A stretch of 64,000 bases of DNA, from the NCBI GenBank assembly GCA_038501195.1, contig JBBPUQ010000005.1:1488001-1552000 (forward strand). Direction: 5' to 3'. The notes under the pieces were generated by a model. That model made no database searches and was not told the origin of the DNA. It was given only the letters and a program-made list of their open reading frames with translations. A program made the translations under genes and the position numbers. Shown here piece by piece: positions 23,876 to 36,183 of this stretch; the stretch's first letter is position 1; each line of letters opens with the position of its first letter. Source of the stretch: Nemania diffusa. Taxonomy: Eukaryota > Ascomycota > Sordariomycetes > Xylariales > Xylariaceae.

Positions 23876-26800
23876 GTTGAACTCGCGTGCTTGGTGGGAA
23901 GAACAAAAGTTACAAAACCACTTTAGAGCCCCCGGGTGCGAGCAAGAGGGAATACCAAGCATATATAGAGGCGTTCCATGCTATGACAGTCGACCTAGAT
24001 CGACCTATTGCAGGTTGTCTGACTCCATGCTGACCCAGGACCGTCCAGGATGTCATCCACATCCCTTGAGCCCCGTCGCTGTCAACACACTACACCATGC
24101 CTGTTCATGGATTCAACGCTCTCTGCTGGAAGGCTTGGCAGGTTTGGCGGCCTGGCGTGACCGACGCTAGGATGTCGATTGGGTGCGTAAGCTGGGGTGT
24201 GGACGTACTTGTCAAGACGTCTAATGCCACAGGCGAGGCGAAGACGGGATCCATTGCTTATTCCATCGGTGGTGGGCAAGGCGCACAACTATGGAGCTCA
24301 TTGGAGCAGCTTGTTCGAGATGCCGGCCGGGTGGACTTTGGGCATGGATAACCCACGTACTAGTAACTAGCAACGGTCAATGAAACAGAGGTACCAAGAC
24401 TTTGCTCTGAGATAGGGGCTAGAAGTTACGATAAGACGATGTATACAAAACCTGAATAGGCAGGCAAATAGTTGAGAGTTGGTCATTAAGTCAGTGGCTT
24501 GGTCGCCCGTCGGCACTGTAGAATACTCTTAGATGTATAAGTCGGCAGGACAACATTGGACAGAATGTGGACAACAGACAAAGCGAGCTGCCCAAAACAG
24601 ATCACCAATACACGATGATCCCCCATAAATGACGAACTACCTACGTTTGTGCAATGTGAATAGGTACATTCGTACGAATATGACCAGATTGTTCTATTCT
24701 GCACACCACTGCACGGCCGGGAGGGTGTAGATCTAGGCTTATCGAGCTCGCGAACAGAGGCGTCGGGCCCGATAAGCTGATGAGCAAGTCCATCGTGAGG
24801 GTCTGTAGTTCAAGCCCGTGTGGGGACCGTGAGCGCACCGCCATGGTGCAGAACAGTAATCGGCTTGCATCCGACGGATCTCTGTCACTAGTTGTTGGTT
24901 CCAGAGTTGGTCCCGGGTATCCGAAGCATAGAGAAGCCCAGGATTGTCGATAGCCAATACTGCCAATGCTTAGTCCATTTCCTGCTCGTCTATCTATGCT
25001 GTACCGAGTCCCGACACACGGGCACGCCCAGGTGAGGCAGAAGGGCTATTGGTGCAATTGGATTAATTGGGGCGAGAGAGGTTGTCATGATGCATGTTCA
25101 AACTTAAAAACTTAAAAAGTAAGCTTCTTTGCTGTGCCGCAGCGATCCATACCCTGGCTAGTACTGTAGTAACCCTTGCCCATCTCTGGCCCTTGCAGAC
25201 AGTGCGGCTGACTGTGCACCACCCCCTATGCAGTATAGTATAACTGTATAAATAGGGACGCTACAGTGCACTACGTGCACTAGACAATTAGATATGTAAA
25301 TATATAATGACCCAGAACGGTCCCCCAGCCAGGGAGTCGGACTGATCGTCGTCCTAAAAAAAAAACGCTAAAAAATGATCACTGGTCTTTTACACACTAC
25401 GCTAGTGTACACTATACTGCCGGAGGATTCGCTCTCCTTCGTCCGGGCATCAGCCTAGTCAACTATCTAATACTACACTTGTACTGTAGCAGGCAATGGT
25501 GCGAAGGTAAAAAGTGGACTTGACTGACGACACCTTATTTATCACTTACTAGGATACACAACATTGCCTACTGGTGATCAGTAAGATGTGCCTATTAATA
25601 ACTACCCACGCGTAGATAGTACACTACACCGGCCTTGTCTAGCACAGTATGCTAATCTCGTTCAGCTGGCAGAGACTTCAGTAGGGTAATCCTCAGCCCT
25701 AGCTGGACCAACACGGCATTATTATTATGAGGCATCATGGAATCGCATGAAGGTACCTATCCTGTCTGGTACTTCTTCCTAACGGTTACAGTGTCTGTGC
25801 AAATTTAGTCCCACACACGGGTCATCCGTGCTGCAGGCAGCTCTGGTACACTGGAAGCGTCGATATGGTTGTACCGAGCTACTGGATCAAGTTAGTCTCG
25901 GTTGAGCCGGACCGAAGCTGTCAAGCATGCTGTATGTACGAGGCTGTAGCGTACTATGTATGTATGAATTATTGTAGGATGGTATGTGCTCGCCACTCAC
26001 CTTGCATAAATATAATACGCTTGGGTGTGAGTGCGAGAGCGAGTAATATGACAGACAGCTTCACTTTTCCGTCACCAGGTTGGTTTGAAGGCTCACCGCC
26101 AAAGCGCGCAGTAGCCGCCACGCCTACTAAGATCAGAGCGCGGAATATTCTGTAGGCACAATAAAGTCCTGTCTGGACGTAGCTTGCCCAATTTCAACAC
26201 CCCGGATCGTAAATGATATCTAAAACACACGATTCACGCCGTGGTTTGGGGCTCGTATGAGCAGATTTTCCTCCCAAGCAATTAAGGTGAAACCGGCACA
26301 GCGAATTCAGCTAGTGTGATCTTCTCATATCATTTGGTGTTTAATGGGTCTTATTTCACTTTCTGAGAATATATAATTGTTCTTTCATCTTGGTTTACCA
26401 ATGGGAACACTTCTATGTTAAAGCGAATTTGGAATTTCCCAACGTCTCAGTTTTTAGGACTATGGCGATTTGCAACGAAGGGGGGGTTGGCTAGGTATGT
26501 CCTACATTACTTACACTCACGATTGGCTCTCCTGACAAGTTGACGTTTCGGAGGAATTATTTACCTGGTGAGCGAACATTGCCAAAAATATCCAATCTCG
26601 TGGTATCAGTTCTAGGTGAACGATAATTGCGGTCAAATGTCTAAACCGCCATCAATAATTCTGCCTTATAGTACTTGGTACAAGCGTTCTAGTAATCGCT
26701 AGACAATCTACTTATTGTTAGTTAAATAGGTGCTGAGGGTGTATATACGTACACATATTAGACTAGGCTTTCACAAGGATATTAACTGATCCTATAATTC

Positions 26801-27135
26801 TTTTTCTTTTTGCTATCTATCTCTCATTATTGTTAAATTTCATCGCGTCTGGACCTTAGTGATGAAGAACGGTGTTGTGTTTAAATCGATATATCATAAA
26901 ATATGCAATGATAGGTAACATTAAAATTACCTCCAGTTACCGGTACATAGGTACTGTATTTCCCCCACTGTTAGGCGGGATCTCGATTATGTAATGCCGT
27001 CTCTCTCCGGCATCGCTCCTTATTTTTGTGGCGAGCAGCCAATCAGAAATGTCGAATTGTCAATTAACCTTGGGATTTTCTCTACTTAACTATGCACTTG
27101 AGATTGTGTCATTGCCCCCAAGAAAAAAAGTTGCT
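23876..27135. other. Long intergenic region, no gene seen
   Basis: About 3.2 kb between the P450 start and the aconitase leader. Frames are short and unsupported. A 7-bp inverted repeat with 3-nt loop (AGTGCAC-TAC-GTGCACT) lies at 25265-25281. The part from about 26150 is AT-rich. Confidence 0.55.
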
Positions 27136-27153
27136 ATGCGACCTGAAGGATGA
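27136..27153 (+). promoter_or_regulatory. Short upstream ORF overlapping the aconitase start (ATGA)
   Basis: ATG at 27136 encodes M-R-P-E-G and stops at TGA 27151-27153, which overlaps the proposed aconitase start ATG (27150-27152) as ATGA. If the transcript begins upstream of 27136, ribosomes would terminate exactly on the main start, an arrangement suited to termination-reinitiation control. The overlap is visible in the sequence; a regulatory role is inference and depends on the start model. Confidence 0.4.
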
Positions 27154-29666
27154 GGGTAATTGAGATCGCAGGCCGTCGAGGCGCGAGCCTTAGGGTAAGT
27201 CTTGATTGAGTCTTGAGGCTTGTCCTATTTCCCTTTTTCCCCATGGCTTCTCCGATCTTCGCAACGAGTAACGATTCCCCTACTAACCATTGCACTACCT
27301 TTGCGCCTCTACAGCAATTCATCGCGCGAGGCCGTCGAGGGGACATCACACGTCCCCGATCGTTTGCGACTCCTACATTCGATACTTCGAACCCACGGAT
27401 CCCGCCCTACCTGAAGCTCGCCAAGAATTATGAAAAGGTCAAGGAGGTGCTCGGGAGGGGCAGCGCCCTCACTCTGGCTGAGAAGATCCTCTACAGCCAT
27501 CTCGACAATGCCGAGGAGTCGCTGTTGACCAACACAAACGGTGGACGTGATGTTCGGGGCACTGCGAATCTGAAGCTGAAGCCCGACCGTGTCGCTATGC
27601 AAGATGCCTCTGCGCAAATGGCTCTCTTGCAGTTCATGACGTGTAACCTCCCCACGACCGCTATTCCTGCGAGCATCCACTGCGACCACCTTATCGTCGG
27701 CGAGCACGGCGCACAATCTGATCTGGAATCCGGTATTAAGATGAACCAGGAAGTTTTCGATTTCTTGGAGTCTGCTGGAAAGAAGTACGGAATTGAGTTC
27801 TGGCCACCCGGCGCTGGTATTATCCACCAGAGCGTCCTCGAAAACTACGCTGCTCCTGGTCTCATGATGCTGGGTACCGATAGTCACACGCCGAATGCCG
27901 GAGGTTTGTCGACAATAGCTATCGGCGTTGGTGGTGCTGATGCTGTTGAGGCGCTCGTCGGCGCACCCTGGGAGCTGAAGGCACCGCGCATCCTTGGTGT
28001 GAAGCTAATCAACAAGCTTAGTGGCTGGGCTTCGCCTAAAGATATCATCCTGAGCCTCGCTGGACAATTGACAGTTCGCGGTGGTACAGGCTACATTATT
28101 GAGTATTTCGGACCTGGAGTCCAGACACTCAGTTGTACTGGCATGGCAACCGTGTGCAACATGGGCGCCGAGGTTGGTGCCACAACCTCCATATTCCCCT
28201 TTAGCCCGGCTCATGTGCGGTACCTCGAATCCACTCACCGACACGACGTAGCTGCCGAGGCCAAGAAATTCTCCGATATCATCTCCCTGAAGGCTGATGA
28301 AGGCGCTAAATACGATGAAGTTATTACCATCGACTTAGCGACCCTAGAACCCCATATCAACGGCCCCTTCACTCCTGACTTATCCACACCCTTGTCCCAA
28401 TTCAAAAAAACCGTACAAGAAGAAAACTGGCCGGAAAAGCTGTCGGCCGGCCTCATCGGCAGCTGTACCAACAGCTCTTACGAGGACATGACTCGTGTGG
28501 AGGGCATGGTACGTGAGGCTTTAGAAGCCGGCGTGAAGCCGGCATCTGATTTCTATATCACCCCCGGAAGTGACCAAATTAGAGAAACTCTCCGACGAGA
28601 CGGCCCGCTAGACACTTTCAAAGAAGCTGGCGGCACTGTACTTTCAAATGCCTGTGGGCCATGCATTGGCCAGTGGAAACGCCACGATGGAGTTGAGAAG
28701 GGAACACCCAACGCCATCCTCACATCATACAACCGCAACTTCAGGGGCCGCAACGACGGCAACCTAGACACCATGAACTTCCTAGCATCACCCGAAATTG
28801 TCACAGCCATGACGTTCGCGGGTACCACTACCTTCAATCCTATGACCGATTCGCTACAGACGGCTTCCGGCAAGGAATTCCGCTTCACGCCGCCATCGGG
28901 CAAGGAGATCCCACTACAACCCTTCGAAGCCGCGCGGCAGGAGTTCCAGGCCGTAGCGTCGGCCCCCAACTCATCCGTAGAGATCGCCATCTCGCCCAGC
29001 TCGTCGCGCCTCGCGCTCCTAGAGCCGTTCGAGCCGTTCCCAGCCTCTGAACTCACCGGCCTGCGCGTGCTCGTCAAGGTGACGGGCAAGTGCACGACCG
29101 ACACCATCTCCGCCGCCGGCCCCTGGCTCAAGTACAAGGGCCACCTGCCGAATATCAGCGCCAACACGCTCAACACGGCCACCAACGCCGCCACGGGCGA
29201 GGTCAACGTCGCCTACGACCTCGACGGCGCCCCCCACACGATCCCCGAGCTCGCCCAGCGCTGGCGCGACGCCGCGCGCCCCTGGCTCGTCGTCGCCGAG
29301 CACAACTACGGCGAGGGCAGCGCCCGCGAGCACGCCGCCCTGCAGCCCCGCTACCTCGGCGCCCGCGTCGTCCTCACCAAGAGCTTCGCCCGCATCCACG
29401 AGACCAACCTCAAGAAGCAGGGCGTCGTGCCCCTGACCTTCGCTAACGAGGCCGACTACGACCGCATCCACGCCTGCGACGAGGTCGCCACCGTCGGCCT
29501 CCTCGACATGCTCCGCAACGGCGGCAAGGGCGACGTCGCCTTGCGCGTCAAGAGCTTCCGCACCGGCGAGGAGATCCTCATCCCCACGCGCCACGCCGTC
29601 AGCCGCGACCAGGCCCAATTCATACTCGCCGGCAGCGCGCTCAACCTGCTGTCTCAGAAATCATAA
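27150..29666 (+). CDS. aco2: Mitochondrial aconitate hydratase (fungal Aco2/AcoB type)
   Basis: [4Fe-4S] dehydratase isomerising citrate/isocitrate; yeast Aco2 also acts on homocitrate in lysine synthesis. Preferred model: exon 27150-27194 and exon 27315-29666, 798 residues, joined by a 120-nt intron (GTAAGT at 27195, TACTAAC branch, CTACAG acceptor). This gives an Arg-rich N-terminus (MRVIEIAGRRGASLR then QFIARGRRGD), a good mitochondrial presequence. The alternative ATG at 27243 stays open through the same DNA but ignores the clear branch/acceptor and gives a poor presequence. Landmarks: GTDSHTPN (~202), iron-sulphur ligands Cys399 (GSCTNSS), Cys462 and Cys465 (ACGPC), swivel-domain GEGSAREHAA. 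Wording and length fit the second fungal aconitase rather than the main TCA enzyme; this subtype call is less certain. The last ~600 nt are far more GC-rich than the rest. Confidence 0.9.
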
Positions 29667-30313
29667 TGCTAAACCACGAAAACGACAGGCGGGGTTCAAA
29701 ACTGCTAGATTAAAGGAGATGAGGAGACCTTCGAAAAAGTGTATTCCTCACCATAGGGCTGAAACGGAATTTGGAAATTAAAAGTCATTTAGCGAGCAAT
29801 GTCAGCTCAAGAGTCAAATATATAAAAAGATTTGATATTTTTAATGCAAATGCAAGATCCTCGTACCCCTTGTGTCCAGGTAGGTACCTCCAACTCACTG
29901 GCTTGCTGTTAAATAGGCAGTAGATTAAGTACACAGCCTCTATGTATCCATTCGCACGCTCGCTTAGTGTGTATAATCCGCATTTCCCTCCGCGAAATCA
30001 TTATAGATATTCGCCTTCTATCCATTGTAGTATTTCCTCCCATTCCTTCCATCATTCCCTTATTCATCCAATCGTGTATCCGAGTTTGCCGATGCTTTTT
30101 TAGACAGACGTGCTAAGCCATCCAATATAACGCCTTTCCGCCCCAACACCAAGGAAATGGACAGAGCTAGACGCCACCGACGCCTCCGGGGGTATATAGA
30201 AGCCGCGCATCGCGTGCATCGCGTGCATCCCGTATATCGCGTTGTGTCGTGCAAGTGTGCAGTCACATAACAGCAAGGTAGCATGCGTACTCTAAAGTAG
30301 TGTTGGTAATAGT
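29667..30313. other. Convergent 3' region
   Basis: 3' UTRs of the aconitase and the downstream minus-strand gene. Contains a short imperfect GCGTGCATC tandem near 30207-30230. No gene seen. Confidence 0.5.
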
Positions 30314-32347
30314 TCAGCTTGACTCTATATCGGCATCAAAACTGAGCTCGTTTATAATGCTTTTGTCTCGTGCTTGCGATTCTAGCCTCTCTAGCACATC
30401 AAGTGCCGCAAGCCATTTAGGGTTATCTCGCACTCGTTGTGGTAGCTTGTCCCTTTTTTGTTTTTGACTTGGCTTTGGTGCCGCCCGTTTCCGTAGGACT
30501 CCTCGCTTTATAGCCTCTCCGAAGCGTGTTTTCCGGTTCCCACGGGCTGGGAACTCTTTCTGTTTTTGCAAATACAACGCCTCGGATTCTTGGTGCGAGT
30601 AGTGCGTTCTTGGGTTAATGTAATCAAAGTGCGTTGCGGGGCGTTTAGGTCGTAGGGGTAGGGCATCATCTGCAACCCCAAACAAGTCATCTCCAGGTCG
30701 AAACGGTCGGTTATTCTCACTATAAATCTGAGCATCTAGTTTCTCCGGATCATGCTGGGAGACCCAAAAGAGTCGCCTTTCTTCGGGGGACATCTTCTTC
30801 CATACTCGGCCCCCTAAGGCAGCTGACAAGGGGCCCTGGCTAATTATTGTGATCGGTTGATGTTCATCAATTGGAGGAGTAGGCGCATGATCCACGCCTT
30901 GGACCGGTACCTGTCTTCCGGTATTTGAGTGTGACAGTGTAACTCTGGATGCCTCAAGTTCGGGAATTATTGGTGTGGCGGGAATTGGATTAGCTCGTAC
31001 TATAGATTTGGTGATCTTCTTAATCGCCATCTCTTTCCTCTCTGAAGTCCCTGGAGCTGAATTGACTGGAGCTGCGTTTTTCTCATTGAGGGGGAATTGT
31101 CGAGTTCCATTAGTACTATGATTCTCTTTAGTAGGTAGCGAGGCTTCTTGTGTGGAATTTCTAGAGAACTCGTAGTGCACGGACCCGGTGCCGTTTTTAA
31201 GAGCCAGTGAATGTGGCATTTGTTTGCTAATTGATGTTTCAGAGGATATTCCATTTGCGGGCTTCAAAGTAGCTTGCACAGTGGGAACATCTGAAATTAC
31301 GTTTTCCGGCGGCTTCTGGGTATGTGGATTTGAGCTTTCCCCAACAAAGCGCCTATGCTGGATTTGAGGAACACCACTAGGCTGGGTGTTTAATGGCCCA
31401 TCCCGACGTTGTTTATTTTCCAATACCACCAACTCTTTTCCTTCGCAAGCGAAACCGCGGTTTCCATTTGAAAACCTCTGAGGTTTTTGTTGGCCCACCT
31501 CGATTCCGTTAGGAGTAGGGTTTTTAGGAGAAGGCTGGGGTTTCAGGCGTGGTAACGGAGGTTGTAGATCATCATCCACTGTAAGGTCTATCACAAGGGA
31601 GCTAGAGCGAGCGCTCCCGCTATGGCCGGCGCTCTGGGGTAGCCTGCTCGAGGGTGGTGTTTGGCGACTTGAGCTACTAAGATGGCTCTCTCCTCGATGT
31701 AATTGCCGTAGGCCACTGTAAGCCTTCGACCTCGCCGATTCATTTGTGGCCTCTTTCTTCTTAGGCCGCAGTGCAAAATCGTCTACTGCACTAAGTCTAT
31801 AAGTTCTCTCTTCGGACTGTCTGAACATACCTCTTTTAGACGGGTGAGGAATGCCATTCTCGGAGAACGAGGAACTTTCTGACCTTGAATACAACTCGGA
31901 TACATTTGGAATGCTCGACAGACGTTGTTTCTTCGCTGGTCGCGGATCCGATGATTGTATATCTATAGATGGTCCCCGCACAGGAGATGTTGGGGAAGCC
32001 ACATGGGGTTGCCCTAATATCGGCGGTTGCTTGACGCTTTTCCGTGCTGTATGTTTATCAGACAGTAGCTTCTTTTCTTTGGTAGGTGATGTCGTTCCGG
32101 ATGGAGGCGGCTTATTCATTGGCCCATTCTCAGTTGACCGGTTCACTATTCGAGTTGTTGTGGGATTCCCAAGGAGACCTGGTCGCGGATTGGACGAGGA
32201 GGTTAGAAAAGCCTGGCCCTTATCCGGCTGCAAGGGGCGAACTCGATGGTACTGTCCCTTGTGCTCCAGACAATATTCACTCCCAGCCACTACGTTATAT
32301 GAACGGCATCCTTCCCATTTGCACTTGGGAGGGTGATGCAAATCCAT
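30314..32347 (-). CDS. Uncharacterised basic protein with Cys-rich N-terminus
   Basis: Single-exon 677-residue frame. Residues 9-29 hold a compact putative zinc motif, C9-x4-C14-x11-C26-x2-H29. The middle (about 50-480) is Ser/Pro/Asn-rich, low complexity and probably disordered. The C-terminal ~170 residues are more ordered and conserved-looking, starting GGRVWKKMSPEERRLFWVSQHDP and continuing with a Lys/Arg-rich segment (RGVLRKRAAPKPSQKQKRDK) that could be a nuclear localisation signal, then a helix LAALDVLERLESQARD. I do not recognise the family. The distribution (short metal motif, long linker, basic C-terminus) suggests a nuclear or chromatin protein, but that is inference only. Start is the first ATG, seven residues before the Cys motif. 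Confidence 0.72.
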   Translation of the reverse strand: MDLHHPPKCKWEGCRSYNVVAGSEYCLEHKGQYHRVRPLQPDKGQAFLTSSSNPRPGLLGNPTTTRIVNRSTENGPMNKPPPSGTTSPTKEKKLLSDKHTARKSVKQPPILGQPHVASPTSPVRGPSIDIQSSDPRPAKKQRLSSIPNVSELYSRSESSSFSENGIPHPSKRGMFRQSEERTYRLSAVDDFALRPKKKEATNESARSKAYSGLRQLHRGESHLSSSSRQTPPSSRLPQSAGHSGSARSSSLVIDLTVDDDLQPPLPRLKPQPSPKNPTPNGIEVGQQKPQRFSNGNRGFACEGKELVVLENKQRRDGPLNTQPSGVPQIQHRRFVGESSNPHTQKPPENVISDVPTVQATLKPANGISSETSISKQMPHSLALKNGTGSVHYEFSRNSTQEASLPTKENHSTNGTRQFPLNEKNAAPVNSAPGTSERKEMAIKKITKSIVRANPIPATPIIPELEASRVTLSHSNTGRQVPVQGVDHAPTPPIDEHQPITIISQGPLSAALGGRVWKKMSPEERRLFWVSQHDPEKLDAQIYSENNRPFRPGDDLFGVADDALPLRPKRPATHFDYINPRTHYSHQESEALYLQKQKEFPARGNRKTRFGEAIKRGVLRKRAAPKPSQKQKRDKLPQRVRDNPKWLAALDVLERLESQARDKSIINELSFDADIESS

Positions 32348-35300
32348 GGTGGGAGAGGCCGTGGTTAGCTGTCTCGAGGTTTTTCGTGATGCCTTAACTA
32401 CACCCAGGAACTGACTCGAGAGCTAATTCTATGGCAGGCCATTCATCCATATGTAAATCACATCTGCGTGATCAGCCAATATCCCGTTTGTGAATATGGC
32501 GTTTCAGACAGTCCGTCATATCGTTGGCAGGTGCCACCAAAGAGTACTTTGCCCAATCATTCAGAGATACTGTCAAGTAGAAATTGAGTAAGCGTGAACG
32601 ATGACATTTCGAAACCACAAATCCGTGCTACCATCCGCTAAGAGGGAAAGAGGAGTTAGAAACATAAGGGAGGGTCCGTGGCTTCTGTTACCTACATATG
32701 ACTGAGAAAACTAATAAGCCGCAGTAGCGACTCAAGACGTATTAAAAAGTATTTATTTGTAGTGATTTGTTTGAATGGATTAAATACGCGATGGTCAAGA
32801 CTGGGCGTTATACAAACGCGTGATATAATCTGCGATGTGATAGTTAGCTGAAATGCCGATCATCTAGGGTTATCGAGAAATCAGAACATGGGACAAGTGT
32901 TCTGCTTGGCCGGTCTCAGGTCTTTTCAGTTTTGTAATTTGCACCTCAGTCTGCGGGGAAACAGCGGCTTCGAATCACAAGGCCCAACCAGCTGAGTAAG
33001 GAAATCGTCGGTGATGTCTCTTCGCCACGGCCTTTGGCTTAACCTTGGTGGGGGCAATAAAAGCAAGGCATAGCTCCATGTAGTAGCATGAGCAGATATA
33101 CTGCTTTGAAATTTATCTTATTCTCTACAGCCAAATGTATCGGGAGGTAGACACTTTGGCGAAGAAGAGAAAATAAGACGCGTTGTTTTGGGCGGCGCCG
33201 ATTTTGTTACGGCGGCCGAACAATTCAAAACCTGAAGATCCACCGAACAGTCGGACCTTTTACCTTTTGCTCATCATCGACTCGGCCAGCAAAATAGCGC
33301 AATGAGCACTGCAAGAAGATGGAAAGAAGAAGGAATGAAATCAGAAGACCTGACCTGACGTACCCCGCGTGCATCAGAAAGAGGATCAACACCTATGTCA
33401 TGTTGACTATTTAGTCTCTTCGTATTGGCGATGCTTCGTGACACCTAGCCTTGCAGACGGCGGCTGTGGAAGGCAGCGAAGGCGCGTAGACTAGCCTCCC
33501 TGTAGTTGCCGGTCGTTTACTTGGCTCTACTATCACGAATTGGAGACCGGGTGGTGTTCTAAGCGAATAAAGCACAATGGATTGAAACCAAATTGAAGCC
33601 ACTGGCCGAGTTCAACAACCAAGTGCGGAGCGTAAGGAGACGTTTAAGTTAAAAAGCGTGGCTGGTGCGTGTGCCAGCAGACGTCAAGGTTACCTAGTCG
33701 ATGTACCACAGAGAACAGAGGCAAGCGCAAGTACGGTGATAAGCCAAGACGCGAAAGTACTAAGGAGGTATGCACATACAGCCTGGAAATAAAAAATTGT
33801 ATGGGGCAGCTTGTATGAAACGAGATTCGATAACAAACAGCAGGCACCTGGTTGACGAATTCCAGGTTGCGATTGACTTACTTTGGTTTTCAGATGATGG
33901 CCCGTGCCTGCCCGCCCTCGCCCATTGCCCATCAATCATCCTTGCCTATTTCCAAAAGTTCCCCATCCATCTAACGTCCCCTGTCCCCACCTGCACTTTG
34001 CTTTCCTTCCCTGTTTAACATAATAATACCTAATATCTATATTGCGGTACCAGATTATTGGCTTACCGATGTCTCCAAATGGTGGATTGGAACCCACATC
34101 TCCACTATCTCCGTGCCTAACCTTCCGTTTTAGCTCGCAGTTGGGGGTAACCTGAATCTCATAAATAGCCGGGTGCAGCAGAGACTGCCACCTCGAAAAT
34201 GCATTCTCCAATGACAATGAGAGTGGACACGATTCTGAGCAAAGTCAAGCTTAGCTTGCCTTCTCTCCCTCCGCTATGATATCGAGGCTAGTTTTCTAGC
34301 CTCGCATTGCTCGAAAAAGAAAAGAGCAAGGGGAAAAAAAGAAGACCTAAAGTCAGGAGTGAAGGCCGGGCGACAAGTTTCACACCGCTAAATGTGAACC
34401 AGCTCGCTCGCGATATCAGACATCGGTATCTCCTCAACTCTGTACTAGCCATATAGCACTGAATTGGGCTGCCAAGAGCTAAGGATTCGATAAATGGCGG
34501 ACAAAGTTGCATCAATGAACTAATCCATCATCCTATTTTCGTAATAAGCGACGACCAACACGACAGCTTTCTCTTACTCTAAGAGTGACACCAACCAGTG
34601 AACAAGCTTCGATGCTGCGTTCTCTTCTCAATACGAGAACGAAGCAACACTCAAAATGAAGCTCTTGAGCTATCAGCAACTGTTGTCGTTCTTGAGTTGT
34701 GCTGGGGACCTTGAACTCCGGCGCAAACAGCGCTTATTCGCCCTATAACTTCAGACTCCTAGCCGGAAGACTCGGCAAGCGAATGAAATGGTAGGCTTTT
34801 CTTGCCACGATCGGTGCTGCAACCGTTCCATTCAAAGACGATAGGACTACGAAGCAGTATGAAGAAGAAAGAGAAATAGAAATATGCACCTACATATTAT
34901 AATAAGCTTGCATTACGTACTCCGACGTCAACGGTCTGTTAGGGAATTTAGGTACAGTAGACAGCGATTTAAGCAGACCCACTCATTAGGGAGTGCCATC
35001 AGATCACTTTGGCAGCAGTCACACCACATCGTATGACACGACAGACCAGAATTACCAGAGGAAATAACCTCCGAGTCATTGGTTGGTGTAAGTCCGTACT
35101 CGCCGGCGCCGATTTATCTAGCTAGTTCCTTCGCGCTCATGCTGACTTACGATTTTCTGAGGGAATACCAATTACCTATGTATAGATCTACCAACAGTAA
35201 GACATTTTGGACGATGCGGGCGATTAAAGCCCCGCTTCAGCTCGTTGCTCGCCGCTATCCAGGCACCCGGTCGCCCGGCCCCTCCCGATATAGAGTTGCT

Positions 35301-35845
35301 GATGGTCGGTCAGACTCGGAATTTAAAGACAAACCTTACATAATTTTGTAATGGCTCGCGTGTGTAGACTCGGGGCGAGTAATCAGAATTGTCCCATAGG
35401 CTCCGGTGCAGCGGGACAGTTGCCAAGCGCACGCTCCCAGGCTATCGGGTGGGCTTCTCGCCAGAAACTCACCTGACAAGGCTGTGTATGATCGTATGTT
35501 TAAGGTCCTAAGGGAGCGAATACCGGGGAATCGTCAGTCAGCTGAAAAATTGTAGTCTCATTTTGCGAGGACAACCGAGATCACGCATAGTATCGTGACA
35601 TCTGACAGCTCGGGTATCGATCTCATCGTGGTCGATACAAATAAAGGGCGTCATCCCCGTATAAAACAATATAGAGCATCTAGACTTGGTCATAGACACT
35701 TAATAGAACATCACCACCATCAAGTACATCGAGAGCATATAATACGCCTCTCTCTTTTCCTCATCTCCCCTCATCTGTATTAAATCAAACCACCCACTCC
35801 ACTCCCAGCGGCTTTCTCTCATCTCCATCCGCTCAAAACAACATA
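32348..35845. other. Long intergenic region, no gene seen
   Basis: About 3.5 kb without a supportable gene; all frames are under 95 codons, overlap one another and lack motifs. The last 100 bp (C/T-rich, with ATATAATA at 35737-35744) are the promoter and leader of the small gene starting at 35846. Confidence 0.5.
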
Positions 35846-36183
35846 ATGTCGCCAATCACAGTCCAAGTCGCCCGTCTAGCCTCAAGACAAGCTCTCAGAG
35901 CACCTCTCCGGCAACAAGCCATCCGCCGTTTCACCTCCACAAAGCCGAACAATGCCTCTGCCACGGCACCTGCAGACTGGGGACGGATCATCAAGTCCAG
36001 GGCCAGCACCCTTGTTATGTACGTTCCACTCTCCCCGAGATTCGAAGGCTTTCATATGCATAGCAATATTCTCCGAATGTAACATGACAATACTGACAGG
36101 TATGGTGATATAGATTCTTCCCCGGCATGGCCTTAGCTTTAGGATGGCCTCTAGCCGCAGCCAAATTAGCAGGCGGGCCATAA
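35846..36183 (+). CDS. Small mitochondrial single-pass membrane protein
   Basis: Two exons, 35846-36018 and 36114-36183, with a 95-nt intron (donor GTACGT, acceptor GATATAG) splitting an Ile codon; 80 residues. The N-terminus is rich in Arg, Ala, Ser and Gln without acids (MSPITVQVARLASRQALR, later RRFTST), a strong mitochondrial presequence with probable cleavage near residue 29. The C-terminus reads VIFFPGMALALGWPLAAAKLAGGP, one membrane helix. Unspliced, the frame ends in unrelated sequence at 36082; the splice restores a hydrophobic C-terminus followed immediately by TAA. A C/T-rich promoter precedes it. It looks like a small inner-membrane subunit of a respiratory complex or ATP synthase, but I cannot name it. 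Confidence 0.65.

Noticed and set aside
27213..27242. Extension of the aconitase ORF upstream of ATG 27243
   Set aside because: Begins with a TTG codon and lies inside the proposed 120-nt intron.
29019..29618. 199-codon minus-strand ORF inside aconitase
   Set aside because: Mirror of the GC-rich 3' part of the gene; Val/Ala/Gly/Glu-rich composition typical of an antisense shadow.
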